NCBI GenBank assembly: GCA_035765775.1
Contig: DASTWV010000024.1
Coordinates: forward strand, 19,297 to 83,296
Reading direction: 5' to 3'
Length of the DNA: 64,000 nt
From: Actinomycetota bacterium
GTDB lineage: Bacteria; Actinomycetota; CADDZG01; JAHWKV01; JAOPZY01
Made by a program: the position numbers and the translations under genes. Shown piece by piece: positions 43,460 through 52,332 of the stretch; the first letter of the stretch is position 1; each line of letters starts with the position of its first letter. The notes below the pieces were generated by a model. That model saw only the letters and a list, made by a program, of their open reading frames with translations. It was not told the DNA's origin and ran no database searches.

Positions 43460-44509
43460 ATGGGCATCCTGGAGAGCGCGATCGGGGTCGCCGTCTTGGC
43501 GGGGGCGGTGGTGGGCAGGGTCGCCCCCCGGATGGTTGCCCGCCTGCGCCTCGGCCACGGTGCCTTCGCCGTCGTGGCGGTGGCCGCCGGCATCGTCCTG
43601 GCCGGCACCCTGATCGACCTGCCGTTCGGTGCTTGGCGCCTCCGCTACGAGCGCCGCTGGGGCTTCTCCCGCACCTCGACCGCCCAGTGGGCAAGCGACC
43701 AGATCCAGGAGCTCATCCTGTCGGTGGTCCTGGGGATCGCAGCCGCCCTGGCCTTCGCCGGGGTCACCCGCCTGGCGCACTGGTGGCTGGTCGCCTGGGT
43801 GGGCGGGGCGCTGCTTCTGGCCCTCCTCGTGATGGTGGCCCCGGCGGTGATCTCGCCGCTGTTCAACCATTTCCGCCCGCTGCACGACCCGGAGCTGCGG
43901 GCGCGCACCCAGGAGCTGGCCGACCGGGCGGGCGTCGAGATCCGCTCGGTGCTGGTGATGGATGCGAGCCGGCGTACCGCCAAGCACAACGCCTACTTCA
44001 CCGGGCTCGGCCGCACCAAGCGGGTCGTCCTGTGGGACACGCTGCTGGCCGACTACGAGCCGGCCGCCACCCTCGTGGTGCTGGCCCACGAGCTGGGCCA
44101 CTGGCGGCGGCGCCACGTGCTGCGCCTGCTGGGACTGGCGGCGGTGGGCCTCGGGCCCGCCCTCTTTGTCCTGGACCGGCTCCTCTCGGCAGCAGGGGCA
44201 CAGCGGGCTCTGGGGGTCAGCGGCGCCACCGACCCGGCGGCGCTGGTAGTGGCGGTCGCGGTCGCAGTGGTGCTGCAGGCAGCCGCCCTCCCGGCCCTGG
44301 GGTGGTGCTCACGGGCCTGGGAGCGCCAGGCGGACCTGGACTCGCTGGAGCTCACGGGCGATGCCGACGCCTTCGCCGCCCTGCAGCGGGACCTGGCGCT
44401 GCGCAACCTGAGCGACCTGGCGCCCTCCCGGTGGGCCTACCTGCTGGCCAGCCACCCGCCGCCCCCGGAGCGCTTGGCCCTCGCCGGTCGGCACCTCCGC
44501 TCCGCCTGA
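43460..44509 (+). CDS. M48-family (Ste24/CAAX-type) membrane metalloprotease
   Basis: Zinc peptidase embedded in the membrane. Several hydrophobic helices precede the zinc motif LVVLAHELGHWRRRH, the third ligand lies in the later WERQADLDSLELTGD, and the AKHNAYFTGLGRTKRVVLWD stretch is typical of Ste24/HtpX relatives. The ATG at 43460 is the first canonical start, but the family-like sequence FFSEEEIAHARAYRRPAR lies upstream in frame, back to a CTG at 43364 that overlaps the previous stop (atCTGAac). The true N-terminus may therefore be about 32 residues longer with a non-canonical start. Substrates unknown. Confidence 0.85.
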   Translation: MGILESAIGVAVLAGAVVGRVAPRMVARLRLGHGAFAVVAVAAGIVLAGTLIDLPFGAWRLRYERRWGFSRTSTAQWASDQIQELILSVVLGIAAALAFAGVTRLAHWWLVAWVGGALLLALLVMVAPAVISPLFNHFRPLHDPELRARTQELADRAGVEIRSVLVMDASRRTAKHNAYFTGLGRTKRVVLWDTLLADYEPAATLVVLAHELGHWRRRHVLRLLGLAAVGLGPALFVLDRLLSAAGAQRALGVSGATDPAALVVAVAVAVVLQAAALPALGWCSRAWERQADLDSLELTGDADAFAALQRDLALRNLSDLAPSRWAYLLASHPPPPERLALAGRHLRSA

Positions 44510-44620
44510 GCCCGCACCCGGCCAGTGTCACCGGGAAAGGGCGATAATCCTTCTGTCAGCGCGGCTTTCCGGCAGGAGCACAGCAGACCGGATGGCGAGC
44601 CGGAAGCAAGGAGGTCGGCC

Positions 44621-46435
44621 ATGTCCGTAGTGTCAGGTGCCACACTCGTCGAGCTGTTCACCAACCGGATCACGGCGTCCCCCAGCAGCCCGGCGATGCG
44701 GACGAAGTCTGGAGACACGTGGTCGACGATGACCTGGGCCGAGGTTGGCGCCCAGGTGGCCGATATCGCCAACGGGCTGCTCAGCCTGGGGGTGGAGGCC
44801 GGCTCCTGCGTGTCCCTGCTCTCCAGGAACCGGCCGGAGTGGATCATCGCCGACCTCGCCGTCCAGCTGTGCGGGGCCGCCACCGCCCCGGTCTACGTCA
44901 CCAATTCACCCCGCCAGGTGGGCCACGTCATCGGTGACTCCGAGTCGACCGTGGCCATCGTGGAGGACGCCGCCCAGCTGGGTAAGGTGGCTGAGGTCCG
45001 GGACCGCCTGCCGAAGCTGGCCCACGTGGTGGTCATCACCGGCGAGGGCTCCGACAACAATCCCGGCGTCCTGTCCTGGGGCGAGCTCCGCCGCCGGGGC
45101 CAGGAGTACGGCGAGGCCAACCCGGCCGAGCTCAAGGCCCGCATGGCGGCGGTGAAGCCCGAGGACACCGCCACCGTGATCTACACGTCGGGGACGACCG
45201 GGGAGCCCAAGGGCGTGATGCTCAGCCACGCCAACGCCACGAAGACCGTGGGGGTCAACATCGCGGTGATGCACCTGGACACCGACCAGGCGGCGCACCG
45301 CATGATCTCCTACCTGCCGCTCAGCCACGTCTTCGAGCGCCTGATGGGCGAGTGGGGCGGCCTGTCGATGGGGGCGGAGATCTGGTTCGCCGAGTCGGTG
45401 GAGAAGCTGGTGTCCAACCTGAAGGACTGCCGGCCCACCCTCTTCGGGGGCGTCCCCCGGGTATACGAGAAGTTCTACACCGGGGTGCAGGCCAACATCG
45501 CCAAGCAGTCGGCGGTCAAGAAGTTCCTCATCAACAAGGCGGTGGCCACCGGCAAGGAACGGGTGAGCCTGACCCAGGCCGGCAAGCCCATCCCACCCGG
45601 CCTGGCGAAGCGCCACAAGCGGCTGGACCACCTGGTGCTCTCCAAGCTCCGCCACGAGCTGGGCATGGACGCGTGCGTCATCGCAGTCACCGGCGGTGCC
45701 CCCATCTCCACCGAGGTGCTGGCCTTCGTGCACTCGCTGGGCATCAACCTGGTCGAAGGCTACGGGCTCACGGAGACCACGGCGCCGCTGGCGGTCAACC
45801 CCGCCGACCGGCCCCGGATCGGGACGGTGGGGCCGCCCATTCCGGGCGTCGAGGTGCGCTTCGACGAGGACGGCGAGCTGCTGGTGAAGGGCTTCAACGT
45901 CTTCCAGGGGTACTTCCACAACGACGCCGCCACCTCGGCGGCGATGACCGCCGACGGGTTCTTCCGCACCGGCGACGTAGGCCGGTTCGACGAGGCCGGC
46001 TATGTGTGCATCACCGACCGCAAGAAGGACATCCTGGTGACCGCCGGCGGAAAGAACGTGGCGCCCCAGGTGCTGGAGGAGAAGCTCAAGTTCGACCCGC
46101 TCATCTCCCAGGCGCTGGTGGTGGGCGACCGGCGGCCCTACCTTGTGGCCCTCATCACCCTGGACGCCGAAGTGGCTCCCAAGTGGGCGGCCGACCACGG
46201 CCTGGGCGTCAGCGACCCCGAGGCCCTGGCCACCAACCAGACCGTCCTGGACGCGGTCGGGGCAGCGGTGGGCCGGCTGAACCAGGAGCTGTCGAAAGCG
46301 GAGGGGATCAAGAAGTGGGCCGTGCTGCCCAAGGACTTCACCCAGGACGCCGAGGAGATCACCCCCACCCTCAAGGTCCGCCGCAAGATCATCATGGAGA
46401 AGTACGCCGCCGACATCGAGCGCCTGTACAGCTGA
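44621..46435 (+). CDS. long-chain acyl-CoA synthetase (AMP-forming)
   Basis: Activates fatty acids to acyl-CoA by way of an acyl-adenylate. Adenylation motifs are VIYTSGTTGEPKGVMLSH (P-loop), YLPLSHVFERL, LVEGYGLTETTAPL, DGFFRTGDVGRFDEAGYV and ITDRKKDILVTAGGKNVAP. The catalytic Lys lies in the C-terminal LKVRRKIIMEKYAADIERLY. The 604 residues match the bacterial FadD15-like class. The ATG at 44621 follows AAGGAGG, and the leader before it is about 70 nt. Together with ETF and enoyl-CoA hydratase elsewhere in the window it supports fatty-acid use, but it may also serve lipid synthesis. Confidence 0.93.
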   Translation: MSVVSGATLVELFTNRITASPSSPAMRTKSGDTWSTMTWAEVGAQVADIANGLLSLGVEAGSCVSLLSRNRPEWIIADLAVQLCGAATAPVYVTNSPRQVGHVIGDSESTVAIVEDAAQLGKVAEVRDRLPKLAHVVVITGEGSDNNPGVLSWGELRRRGQEYGEANPAELKARMAAVKPEDTATVIYTSGTTGEPKGVMLSHANATKTVGVNIAVMHLDTDQAAHRMISYLPLSHVFERLMGEWGGLSMGAEIWFAESVEKLVSNLKDCRPTLFGGVPRVYEKFYTGVQANIAKQSAVKKFLINKAVATGKERVSLTQAGKPIPPGLAKRHKRLDHLVLSKLRHELGMDACVIAVTGGAPISTEVLAFVHSLGINLVEGYGLTETTAPLAVNPADRPRIGTVGPPIPGVEVRFDEDGELLVKGFNVFQGYFHNDAATSAAMTADGFFRTGDVGRFDEAGYVCITDRKKDILVTAGGKNVAPQVLEEKLKFDPLISQALVVGDRRPYLVALITLDAEVAPKWAADHGLGVSDPEALATNQTVLDAVGAAVGRLNQELSKAEGIKKWAVLPKDFTQDAEEITPTLKVRRKIIMEKYAADIERLYS

Positions 46436-46509
46436 CACCCCCTGCCTGACGACCACGGCCTGAAGCCCCTGGCCTGACGCCCGCGTCCGCCACCACCCGC
46501 CACCGGCGC

Positions 46510-46557
46510 TTGACCGTTCGCGCCCTCCCGCTCTATGGTCAGGGTAGCCTAAGTGAA
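46510..46557 (+). promoter_or_regulatory. iron-regulated promoter with DtxR/IdeR-like box
   Basis: -35 TTGACC (46510-46515), 18-nt spacer, -10 TATGGT (46534-46539). A 19-bp sequence TCAGGGTAGCCTAAGTGAA (46539-46557) matches the DtxR/IdeR consensus (TTAGGTTAGCCTAACCTAA) at 14 of 19 positions by eye and covers the expected transcription start. It would repress the downstream iron transporter when iron is plentiful. Confidence 0.6.
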
Positions 46558-46597
46558 TTCGTTAAGGTCACTTTAGAAATGGTCTTAGGAGAGCCGA

Positions 46598-47617
46598 ATG
46601 CGGGGCTTCGGGCCGGGGGTTCTGACAACTGCGCTCGTTTTGGCCCTGACCGGGACCGCCTGCGGGGCGCACCACGCCGCCGGGGGTCCCGCCCTCACGC
46701 TCTACAGCGGCCAGCACGCCCAGACGGTGCAGGCGCTGGTGGACAAGTTCACCGCCCAGACCGGCCAGGCGGTCCACGTCCGGACCGACGATGAGGGCAT
46801 CCTGGCCAACCAGATCCTCCAGGAGGGCTCCCGCTCCCCGGCCGATCTCTACTTCGCCGAGAACTCCCCACCGCTGGAGGCGCTGCAGGCCAAGGGCCTC
46901 CTGGCTCCCGTCGACCCACCGACGCTGGCCGCCGTGTCCAGCACCGACGACTCGCCACAGGGCGACTGGGTGGGCGTCTCGGCCCGGGCCGGGGCGCTGG
47001 TCTACAACACCGCCAGGCTCACGCCCGGCCAGCTGCCCGGCTCGGTCCTGGACCTGGCCAACCCGGCCTGGAAGGGCAAGGTGGGCCTCGCGCCCAGCGA
47101 GACCGACTTCCAGCCCATCGTCGCCGCCGTGGTGAAGGTCGACGGCCAGGCCGCCGCCACGTCCTGGCTGGACGGGCTGAAGGCCAACGCCACCCGGTAC
47201 GAGGACAACGAGTCCCTGGTGGCCGCCGTCAACCGGGGCGACGTCCAGGTGGGCATCGTCAACACCTACTACTGGTACCGCCTGCGCGACGAACAGGGGG
47301 CCTCGGCGATGCACTCCGCACTAGCCTTCTTCAAGCCCGGGGACCCCGGCAACCTGGTGGACATCTCGGGGGCGGCGGTGCTCGCCTCCAGCACGCACCA
47401 GGCCGCCGCCCAGCGCTTCCTCGCCTTCCTGGTCAGCGCCCCGGCCCAGGAGATCATCGCCACCAGCGAGAGCTACGAGTACCCGATCGCCGCCGGCGTC
47501 ACCACCACCAAGGTGGCCACGCCGCTGTCCGGGCTGGCGCCCCCGCCGCTGTCGGTCGCCGACCTGGGCGACGGCTCGGGCGCCCTCGCCCTGTTGCAGC
47601 AGGTGGGCCTGCTCTGA
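46598..47617 (+). CDS. iron ABC transporter substrate-binding lipoprotein
   Basis: Extracellular ferric-ion receptor of the FbpA/IdiA type, 339 residues. The signal ends in a lipobox (LTGTACG), so it is lipid-anchored. The mature part begins LTLYSGQHAQTVQALVDKF and has the family segments LPGSVLDLANPAWKGKVGLAPS and GDVQVGIVNTYYWYRLR. The YYWYR tyrosines are where FbpA-type proteins bind iron. The ATG follows AGGAG. It is first in a four-gene operon with overlaps and sits behind a DtxR/IdeR-like box, which agrees with an iron role. Confidence 0.9.
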   Translation: MRGFGPGVLTTALVLALTGTACGAHHAAGGPALTLYSGQHAQTVQALVDKFTAQTGQAVHVRTDDEGILANQILQEGSRSPADLYFAENSPPLEALQAKGLLAPVDPPTLAAVSSTDDSPQGDWVGVSARAGALVYNTARLTPGQLPGSVLDLANPAWKGKVGLAPSETDFQPIVAAVVKVDGQAAATSWLDGLKANATRYEDNESLVAAVNRGDVQVGIVNTYYWYRLRDEQGASAMHSALAFFKPGDPGNLVDISGAAVLASSTHQAAAQRFLAFLVSAPAQEIIATSESYEYPIAAGVTTTKVATPLSGLAPPPLSVADLGDGSGALALLQQVGLL

Positions 47618-49209
47618 TGGGTGCCGCCCTCGCCGCCCCCCAGACCGGCGAACCCACGGTCAGCCGGCCTGCGGGGCGCATGCGGCGCCCGGTGGTGGTG
47701 ACCGGGCTGGCCGGCCTGGCGGTGGGCGCCCTCGTGCTGCTCACTCCCGCCTTCCTGGTCTTCCAGACCACCAAGCTGGGCTGGGCGGGTGTGGCCCACG
47801 TCGTCTTCCGGCCGCTGGTGGGCCAGCTGCTCTGGAATACGGTGCGCCTGGTGGTGGCGGTCACGGTCCTGGCGGCGGCCATCGGCCTGGCCACCGCCTG
47901 GTGCGTCGAGCGCACCCGGCTGCCCGGCCGGGGGGCCTGGGGCGTGCTCGTGGTGCTGCCGATCGCCATCCCCGAATTCGTCATGGGCTACGCCTGGCAG
48001 TCGGCGTTCCGCACGGTGCACGGCTACCTTGGGTCAGTGCTGGTGATGACGTTGTCGCTGTACCCCTTCGTGTACCTGCCCGTGGTGGCCGCCCTGCGCC
48101 GGGCGGACCCGGGCCAGCAGGAGGTGGCCGCCAGCCTGGGGATGGGGCCGGTGGCCACCTTCTTCCGGGTGACCCTGCGCCAGGTGCGCCCGGCGCTCCT
48201 CGGGGGGTGCCTCCTGGTGGCCCTGTACCTGCTGGCGGACTACGGCGCCTTCGCCATCATGCGCTACCAGACCTTCACCACCACGATCTTCACCGAGCTG
48301 CAGCTGGGCTTCAACGCGCCGGCGGCCTCGGCGCTGGCGCTGGTCCTGGTGCTGCTCAGCATGCTGCTGCTGGCGGGCGAGTTCCTGCTGGTCCACCGCG
48401 GCCGGTACGAGCGGCTGGGCTCGGGCGTCGCCCGGGAAGGCCGGCGGGCCAGCCTCGGGCGGGCAGCGATCCCGGTCCTGGCGGGCTTCGGCGTGCTGGT
48501 GGTCCTCGGGGTGGGGATCCCGGCGGGGGTGCTGGTCTACTGGATGCTGAAGGGGAGCTCGACCACCCTGCCCCCGGCCTCGATCCTGTCGGCTGCAGCG
48601 CACACCGTCGCCTACGCCGGGGCCGCCGCCGCCGCCACCACCGTGCTCGCCATCCCGGTCAGCGTGCTCGCCGTGCGGCGCCGGACTCGCCTCGGCATGG
48701 CCCTCGACCGGGTTGCCCACCTCGCCCAGGGGCTGCCCGGCGTGGTCGTCGGGCTCGCGCTGGTCTCCTTCGCCCTGAGCTACCTGCCCGCGCTCTACCA
48801 GACCTCCTGGGTGCTCCTGGCGGCGTACGCCGTGCTGTTCCTGCCCCTGGCGCTGGTGGCGGTGCGGTCCGCCCTCATGGCCGCGTCGCAGCGGGTGGAG
48901 GAGGCGGCCCGCTCGCTGGGCGCCCGGTCGGCCAAGGTCTTCTTCCGGATCACGCTGCCCGCCATCGCGCCCGGCCTGGGCGCCGCGTTCGCGCTGGTGT
49001 TCCTCACCACCGCGACCGAGTTGACCGCCACCCTGCTGCTGCGCCCGACCGGCGCCGAGACGCTGGCGACCCAGTTCTGGTACTACGCCACCAACCTCTC
49101 CTACGGCGCCGCCGCCCCGTATGCTGCCTTGATCGTGCTGGTCGCCGGGGTTCCCACCTTCCTGCTGACCCGCCGGCTGGGCGCGCTCGCCGGCGGGAGC
49201 CACCCGTGA
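47617..49209 (+). CDS. iron ABC transporter permease, double-domain
   Basis: A 530-residue inner-membrane permease with two fused FbpB-type halves. Each has about six helices and an EAA loop (VAASLGMGPVATFFRVTLRQ in the first half; EEAARSLGARSAKVFFRITL in the second) that contacts the ATPase. The ATG overlaps the receptor stop (TGATG) and its stop overlaps the ATPase start (TGATG). Size and topology match ferric-ion permeases of the Fbp/Sfu group. Confidence 0.92.
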   Translation: MGAALAAPQTGEPTVSRPAGRMRRPVVVTGLAGLAVGALVLLTPAFLVFQTTKLGWAGVAHVVFRPLVGQLLWNTVRLVVAVTVLAAAIGLATAWCVERTRLPGRGAWGVLVVLPIAIPEFVMGYAWQSAFRTVHGYLGSVLVMTLSLYPFVYLPVVAALRRADPGQQEVAASLGMGPVATFFRVTLRQVRPALLGGCLLVALYLLADYGAFAIMRYQTFTTTIFTELQLGFNAPAASALALVLVLLSMLLLAGEFLLVHRGRYERLGSGVAREGRRASLGRAAIPVLAGFGVLVVLGVGIPAGVLVYWMLKGSSTTLPPASILSAAAHTVAYAGAAAAATTVLAIPVSVLAVRRRTRLGMALDRVAHLAQGLPGVVVGLALVSFALSYLPALYQTSWVLLAAYAVLFLPLALVAVRSALMAASQRVEEAARSLGARSAKVFFRITLPAIAPGLGAAFALVFLTTATELTATLLLRPTGAETLATQFWYYATNLSYGAAAPYAALIVLVAGVPTFLLTRRLGALAGGSHP

Positions 49210-50450
49210 TGGACGCCGGGGTGGACGTGCACCAGCCCGAGCTTTCGGCCGATGGGGTCCGCAAGGCGTTCGGCGCCACGGCCGTGCTGGCCGGGGTGGA
49301 CCTCCGGGTGGCGCCCGGGTCCCTCACGGCGGTGCTCGGCCCGTCGGGGAGCGGGAAGACCACCCTGCTGCGGATCCTGGCGGGCTTCGAGCGGGCCGAC
49401 GCCGGGCAGGTGTACATCGGCGGGGACTGCGTCGACGGTCCCGGCCGGTGGATGGCTCCCGAACGCCGGCGGGTGGGCTACGTCCCCCAGGAGGGCCTCC
49501 TCTTCCCGCATCTCAGCGTGTCGGCCAACATCGCCTTCGGCCTGCCCCGGGGCCGGGAGCGGGCCCGGCGCGTGGAGCAGGTCCTGGAGCTGGTGGGCCT
49601 GCCCGGGCTGGGGAACCGGCGCCCGCACGAGCTGTCCGGCGGCCAGCAGCAGCGGGTGGCCCTGGCCCGGGCACTGGCGCCCCGGCCGCGCATCGTGCTG
49701 CTGGACGAGCCGTTCGCCTCCCTGGACCGCAGCCTGCGCCAGAGCCTGCGCCAGGACGTCCGCCAGGTGCTGAAGGCGGAGCGGACCACCGCCGTGCTGG
49801 TGACCCACGACCAGGACGAGGCCCTGTCGATCGCCGACGTGGTCGCCGTCCTGCGGTCCGGCCGGGTGGTCCAGGCCGGGACCCCCCGTGAGCTCTACGA
49901 CTCACCCGCCGATGCCGAGGTGGCCGCCTTCGTGGGCATGGCCAACTTCCTTCCGGGCACGATGGTGGACGGCGACAACGCCGACACCCCCCTGGGCGCC
50001 CTGTGCCTCGACTGCCCCGGCCGGATGCCGGCGGGGGCGCGGGCGACGATCCTCATCCGCCCGGAGCAGCTGGCCATCCGCCCGCCCGAGCGCTGCCCGG
50101 AGGGATGCCCGCTGGCCGCCGTCTCCCGGGTGGACTACCACGGGCATGAGGCGGTCGTGCGTCTCCAGCTGCAGCCCTCGGGCGCCCGCCCGGGGACCGA
50201 CCTGGTGGCCCGTGTCCCTGCGGGGGCGGCGGGCGCAGCCCGCCCGGGGGACATGGTGGGCGTCCTGGTCCAGGGCGGGGTGCACGTGCTGCCCGGCTCG
50301 CACGAGGACGGCCCGCACGAGAACGGGTCGCTCGAGGGCGCCACCCACAACGACAAGAACCAGGCGGCGACGAACGGGGCGGGACCCGCCGCGCCGGCCG
50401 ACAACGGTACCGGGAGCCGGGCAGGCGCCGGAGGGGCCCCGACGGCGTGA
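49209..50450 (+). CDS. iron ABC transporter ATP-binding protein
   Basis: Energy-coupling ATPase of the ferric importer, 413 residues. Walker A is LGPSGSGKTTLLRILAGF, the signature LSGGQQQRVALARALA, Walker B IVLLDEPFASLDRSLRQ, and the switch His is in VTHDQDEALS. A TOBE-like regulatory domain follows (ATILIRPEQLAIRPP) with extra cysteines (CLDCPG; ERCPEGC). The C-terminal 55 residues are disordered (His/Asn/Gly/Ala-rich). It overlaps the next gene by 4 nt (GTGA). Confidence 0.92.
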   Translation: MDAGVDVHQPELSADGVRKAFGATAVLAGVDLRVAPGSLTAVLGPSGSGKTTLLRILAGFERADAGQVYIGGDCVDGPGRWMAPERRRVGYVPQEGLLFPHLSVSANIAFGLPRGRERARRVEQVLELVGLPGLGNRRPHELSGGQQQRVALARALAPRPRIVLLDEPFASLDRSLRQSLRQDVRQVLKAERTTAVLVTHDQDEALSIADVVAVLRSGRVVQAGTPRELYDSPADAEVAAFVGMANFLPGTMVDGDNADTPLGALCLDCPGRMPAGARATILIRPEQLAIRPPERCPEGCPLAAVSRVDYHGHEAVVRLQLQPSGARPGTDLVARVPAGAAGAARPGDMVGVLVQGGVHVLPGSHEDGPHENGSLEGATHNDKNQAATNGAGPAAPADNGTGSRAGAGGAPTA

Positions 50451-52246
50451 GTTTGCATCCCCCGACGCCGGGCGGCCCCAAGGACGGGGCGCCCGACTCG
50501 AGGACCTACTGGCGCCTGCTCGCGGTCGGCCTGGCCATGCTGGTGGTGGCAGTCATCGGGGCGGGCGCACTGGTGGTCAACAGCTCGCACGGTCAACCAG
50601 CCCCGCACGCGGTCTCACCCACGCCGGCCGCCGGAGCGGGCGACGACGCCAACGTAAACAATCCCGCCAATGCCAAAGTGGGCGGCGCCACCCCGACCCA
50701 GCAGTCCCCGGCCGCCCTCCCGCCCGCCCGGGCGTCGGGCGGTGGTCCCCTGGCCGGGGTGGGCGCCCTCGGCCCGGGCGCGCCCACCGCCGACTGGGTG
50801 GTCACCGAGAACGCCCAGCCCGGCACCCGGGACTGGCTCCTCACCAAGCCGGCGAAGAACCATGAGATCGAGGGCTACGCCAACGCGGTCAGTATCAACG
50901 CCGGCGGGTCGGCGACGCTCTTCGTCTCGACCGGCGCGCCCACCTTCCACGTCGATGCCTACCGCATGGGCTACTACAGCGGGGCGCAGGGCCGCCACAT
51001 CTGGTCGTCGCCCGAGCTGCCCGGCGTGACCCAGACCGCGTGCGCCCTCACTCCCGGGGTCAACACCGTCTCGTGCGCCTGGCAGCCGTCGCTGACCGTG
51101 CCCACCGGTGCGGGGTGGCCAGAGGGGGATTACCTGTTCAAGCTGGTGGCCAGCACCGGGTGGCAGTCCTACGTCCCGCTGACGATCCGCAACGACGGAT
51201 CGACGGCGGCGTACGAGATCGACAACGACGTGACCACCTGGCAGGCCTACAACCTCTACGGGGGCTACGACCTCTACCAGGGCCCGGGCGGGTATGCCAG
51301 CCGCTCGCGCATCGTGAGCTTCGACCGGCCGTACACGCTGGGCACGGGCTCGGGCGACTTCCTGGGCAACGAGCTCCACGTCGTCTCGCTCATGGAGTCC
51401 CTCGGCCTCGACGTGACCTACTCGACCGATGTCGACCTCGACCAGCACCCCGAGCTGCTGCTGGCCCATAAGGCCTTCCTGTCCCTCGGCCACGACGAGT
51501 ACTACTCCCTGGCGATGCGCACCGGGCTGCAGGGGGCAGTCAACCAGGGGATCAACCTGGTGTTCTTCGGCGCCAATGCCATCTACCGCCACATCCGCTT
51601 CCAGCCCTCACCGAACGGCCCGGACCGGCTGGAGGTGGACTACAAGGCCGCCGCCGAGGACCCGCTCAACGGCAAGGACAACGCCGATGTGACGCCGGTG
51701 GCCTGGCGCGACCCGCCGAACAGCCTGCCGGAGAGCGCCATCATCGGCGACTACTACCAGTGCAACCCGGTGACGGCCGACATGGTGATCACCGACCCCT
51801 CGTCGTGGCTCTTCGCCGGCACCGGGGTGGCGCAGGGAACGCAGCTGACCGACCTCGTCGGCACGGAGTACGACCACTTCGACCCCAAGGCGCCCGGGCC
51901 CCGGAATGTGACCGTCCTGGCCCGCTCCCCGCTGGTGTGCCAGAAGCGGGCCGACTACGCCGACATGACGTACTACACGGCGCCCTCGGGGGCGGGGGTC
52001 TTCGCCAGCGGGACGCTCAACTGGGTGCCGAAGATGGTCCCGACACCGTGTGCCTTCCCCTGCCCGGGGCCGACGGTGGTGCGGGTGACCGAGAACATCC
52101 TGGCGGCGTTCGGGAGCGGACCGGCGGGGCGGGCGCATCCCTCGACCGCCAACTGGCAGGGGCTGGCGATCCCGCAGCCCTCGCCGGCCTCCGCCGCCCC
52201 GCCCGCGAGCCCGGGCCCCGATGTGGGGGAGGGGAAGAGCCAGTAG
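50447..52246 (+). CDS. membrane-anchored N,N-dimethylformamidase large-subunit-like protein
   Basis: A 599-residue protein. One N-terminal membrane helix (LLAVGLAMLVVAVIGAGALVV) and a Pro/Ala/Gly linker place the rest outside the membrane. The main domain resembles the large-subunit C-terminal region of dimethylformamidase: VDAYRMGYYSG, TWQAYNLYGGYDLY, FLSLGHDEYYS and a glutamine-amidotransferase-like alpha/beta core. The characterised enzyme hydrolyses DMF with a mononuclear iron held by two Tyr and one Glu. Here many Tyr are conserved-looking, but the ligands cannot be assigned without a structure. It is the fourth, overlapping gene of the iron-uptake operon, an unexpected place. The substrate is unknown. 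Confidence 0.78.
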   Translation: MSLHPPTPGGPKDGAPDSRTYWRLLAVGLAMLVVAVIGAGALVVNSSHGQPAPHAVSPTPAAGAGDDANVNNPANAKVGGATPTQQSPAALPPARASGGGPLAGVGALGPGAPTADWVVTENAQPGTRDWLLTKPAKNHEIEGYANAVSINAGGSATLFVSTGAPTFHVDAYRMGYYSGAQGRHIWSSPELPGVTQTACALTPGVNTVSCAWQPSLTVPTGAGWPEGDYLFKLVASTGWQSYVPLTIRNDGSTAAYEIDNDVTTWQAYNLYGGYDLYQGPGGYASRSRIVSFDRPYTLGTGSGDFLGNELHVVSLMESLGLDVTYSTDVDLDQHPELLLAHKAFLSLGHDEYYSLAMRTGLQGAVNQGINLVFFGANAIYRHIRFQPSPNGPDRLEVDYKAAAEDPLNGKDNADVTPVAWRDPPNSLPESAIIGDYYQCNPVTADMVITDPSSWLFAGTGVAQGTQLTDLVGTEYDHFDPKAPGPRNVTVLARSPLVCQKRADYADMTYYTAPSGAGVFASGTLNWVPKMVPTPCAFPCPGPTVVRVTENILAAFGSGPAGRAHPSTANWQGLAIPQPSPASAAPPASPGPDVGEGKSQ

Positions 52247-52273
52247 GGGCCGCCCGGCCTCAACAGGGAACTG

Positions 52274-52318
52274 GGGGACATCTGTCCCGGGCTGCGGGAC
52301 GAATGTCCCCCGCCTCGG
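52274..52318. repeat. dispersed double-hairpin element, copy B
   Basis: Second copy of the 45-bp element: GGGAC-atct-GTCCC, spacer gggctgc, GGGAC-gaat-GTCCC, then CCGCCTCGG. Its hairpin stems are preserved although the loops differ from copy A. It sits between convergent genes, again at a 3'-3' junction. Confidence 0.7.
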
Positions 52319-52332
52319 TTGGCGGGGCCCGC

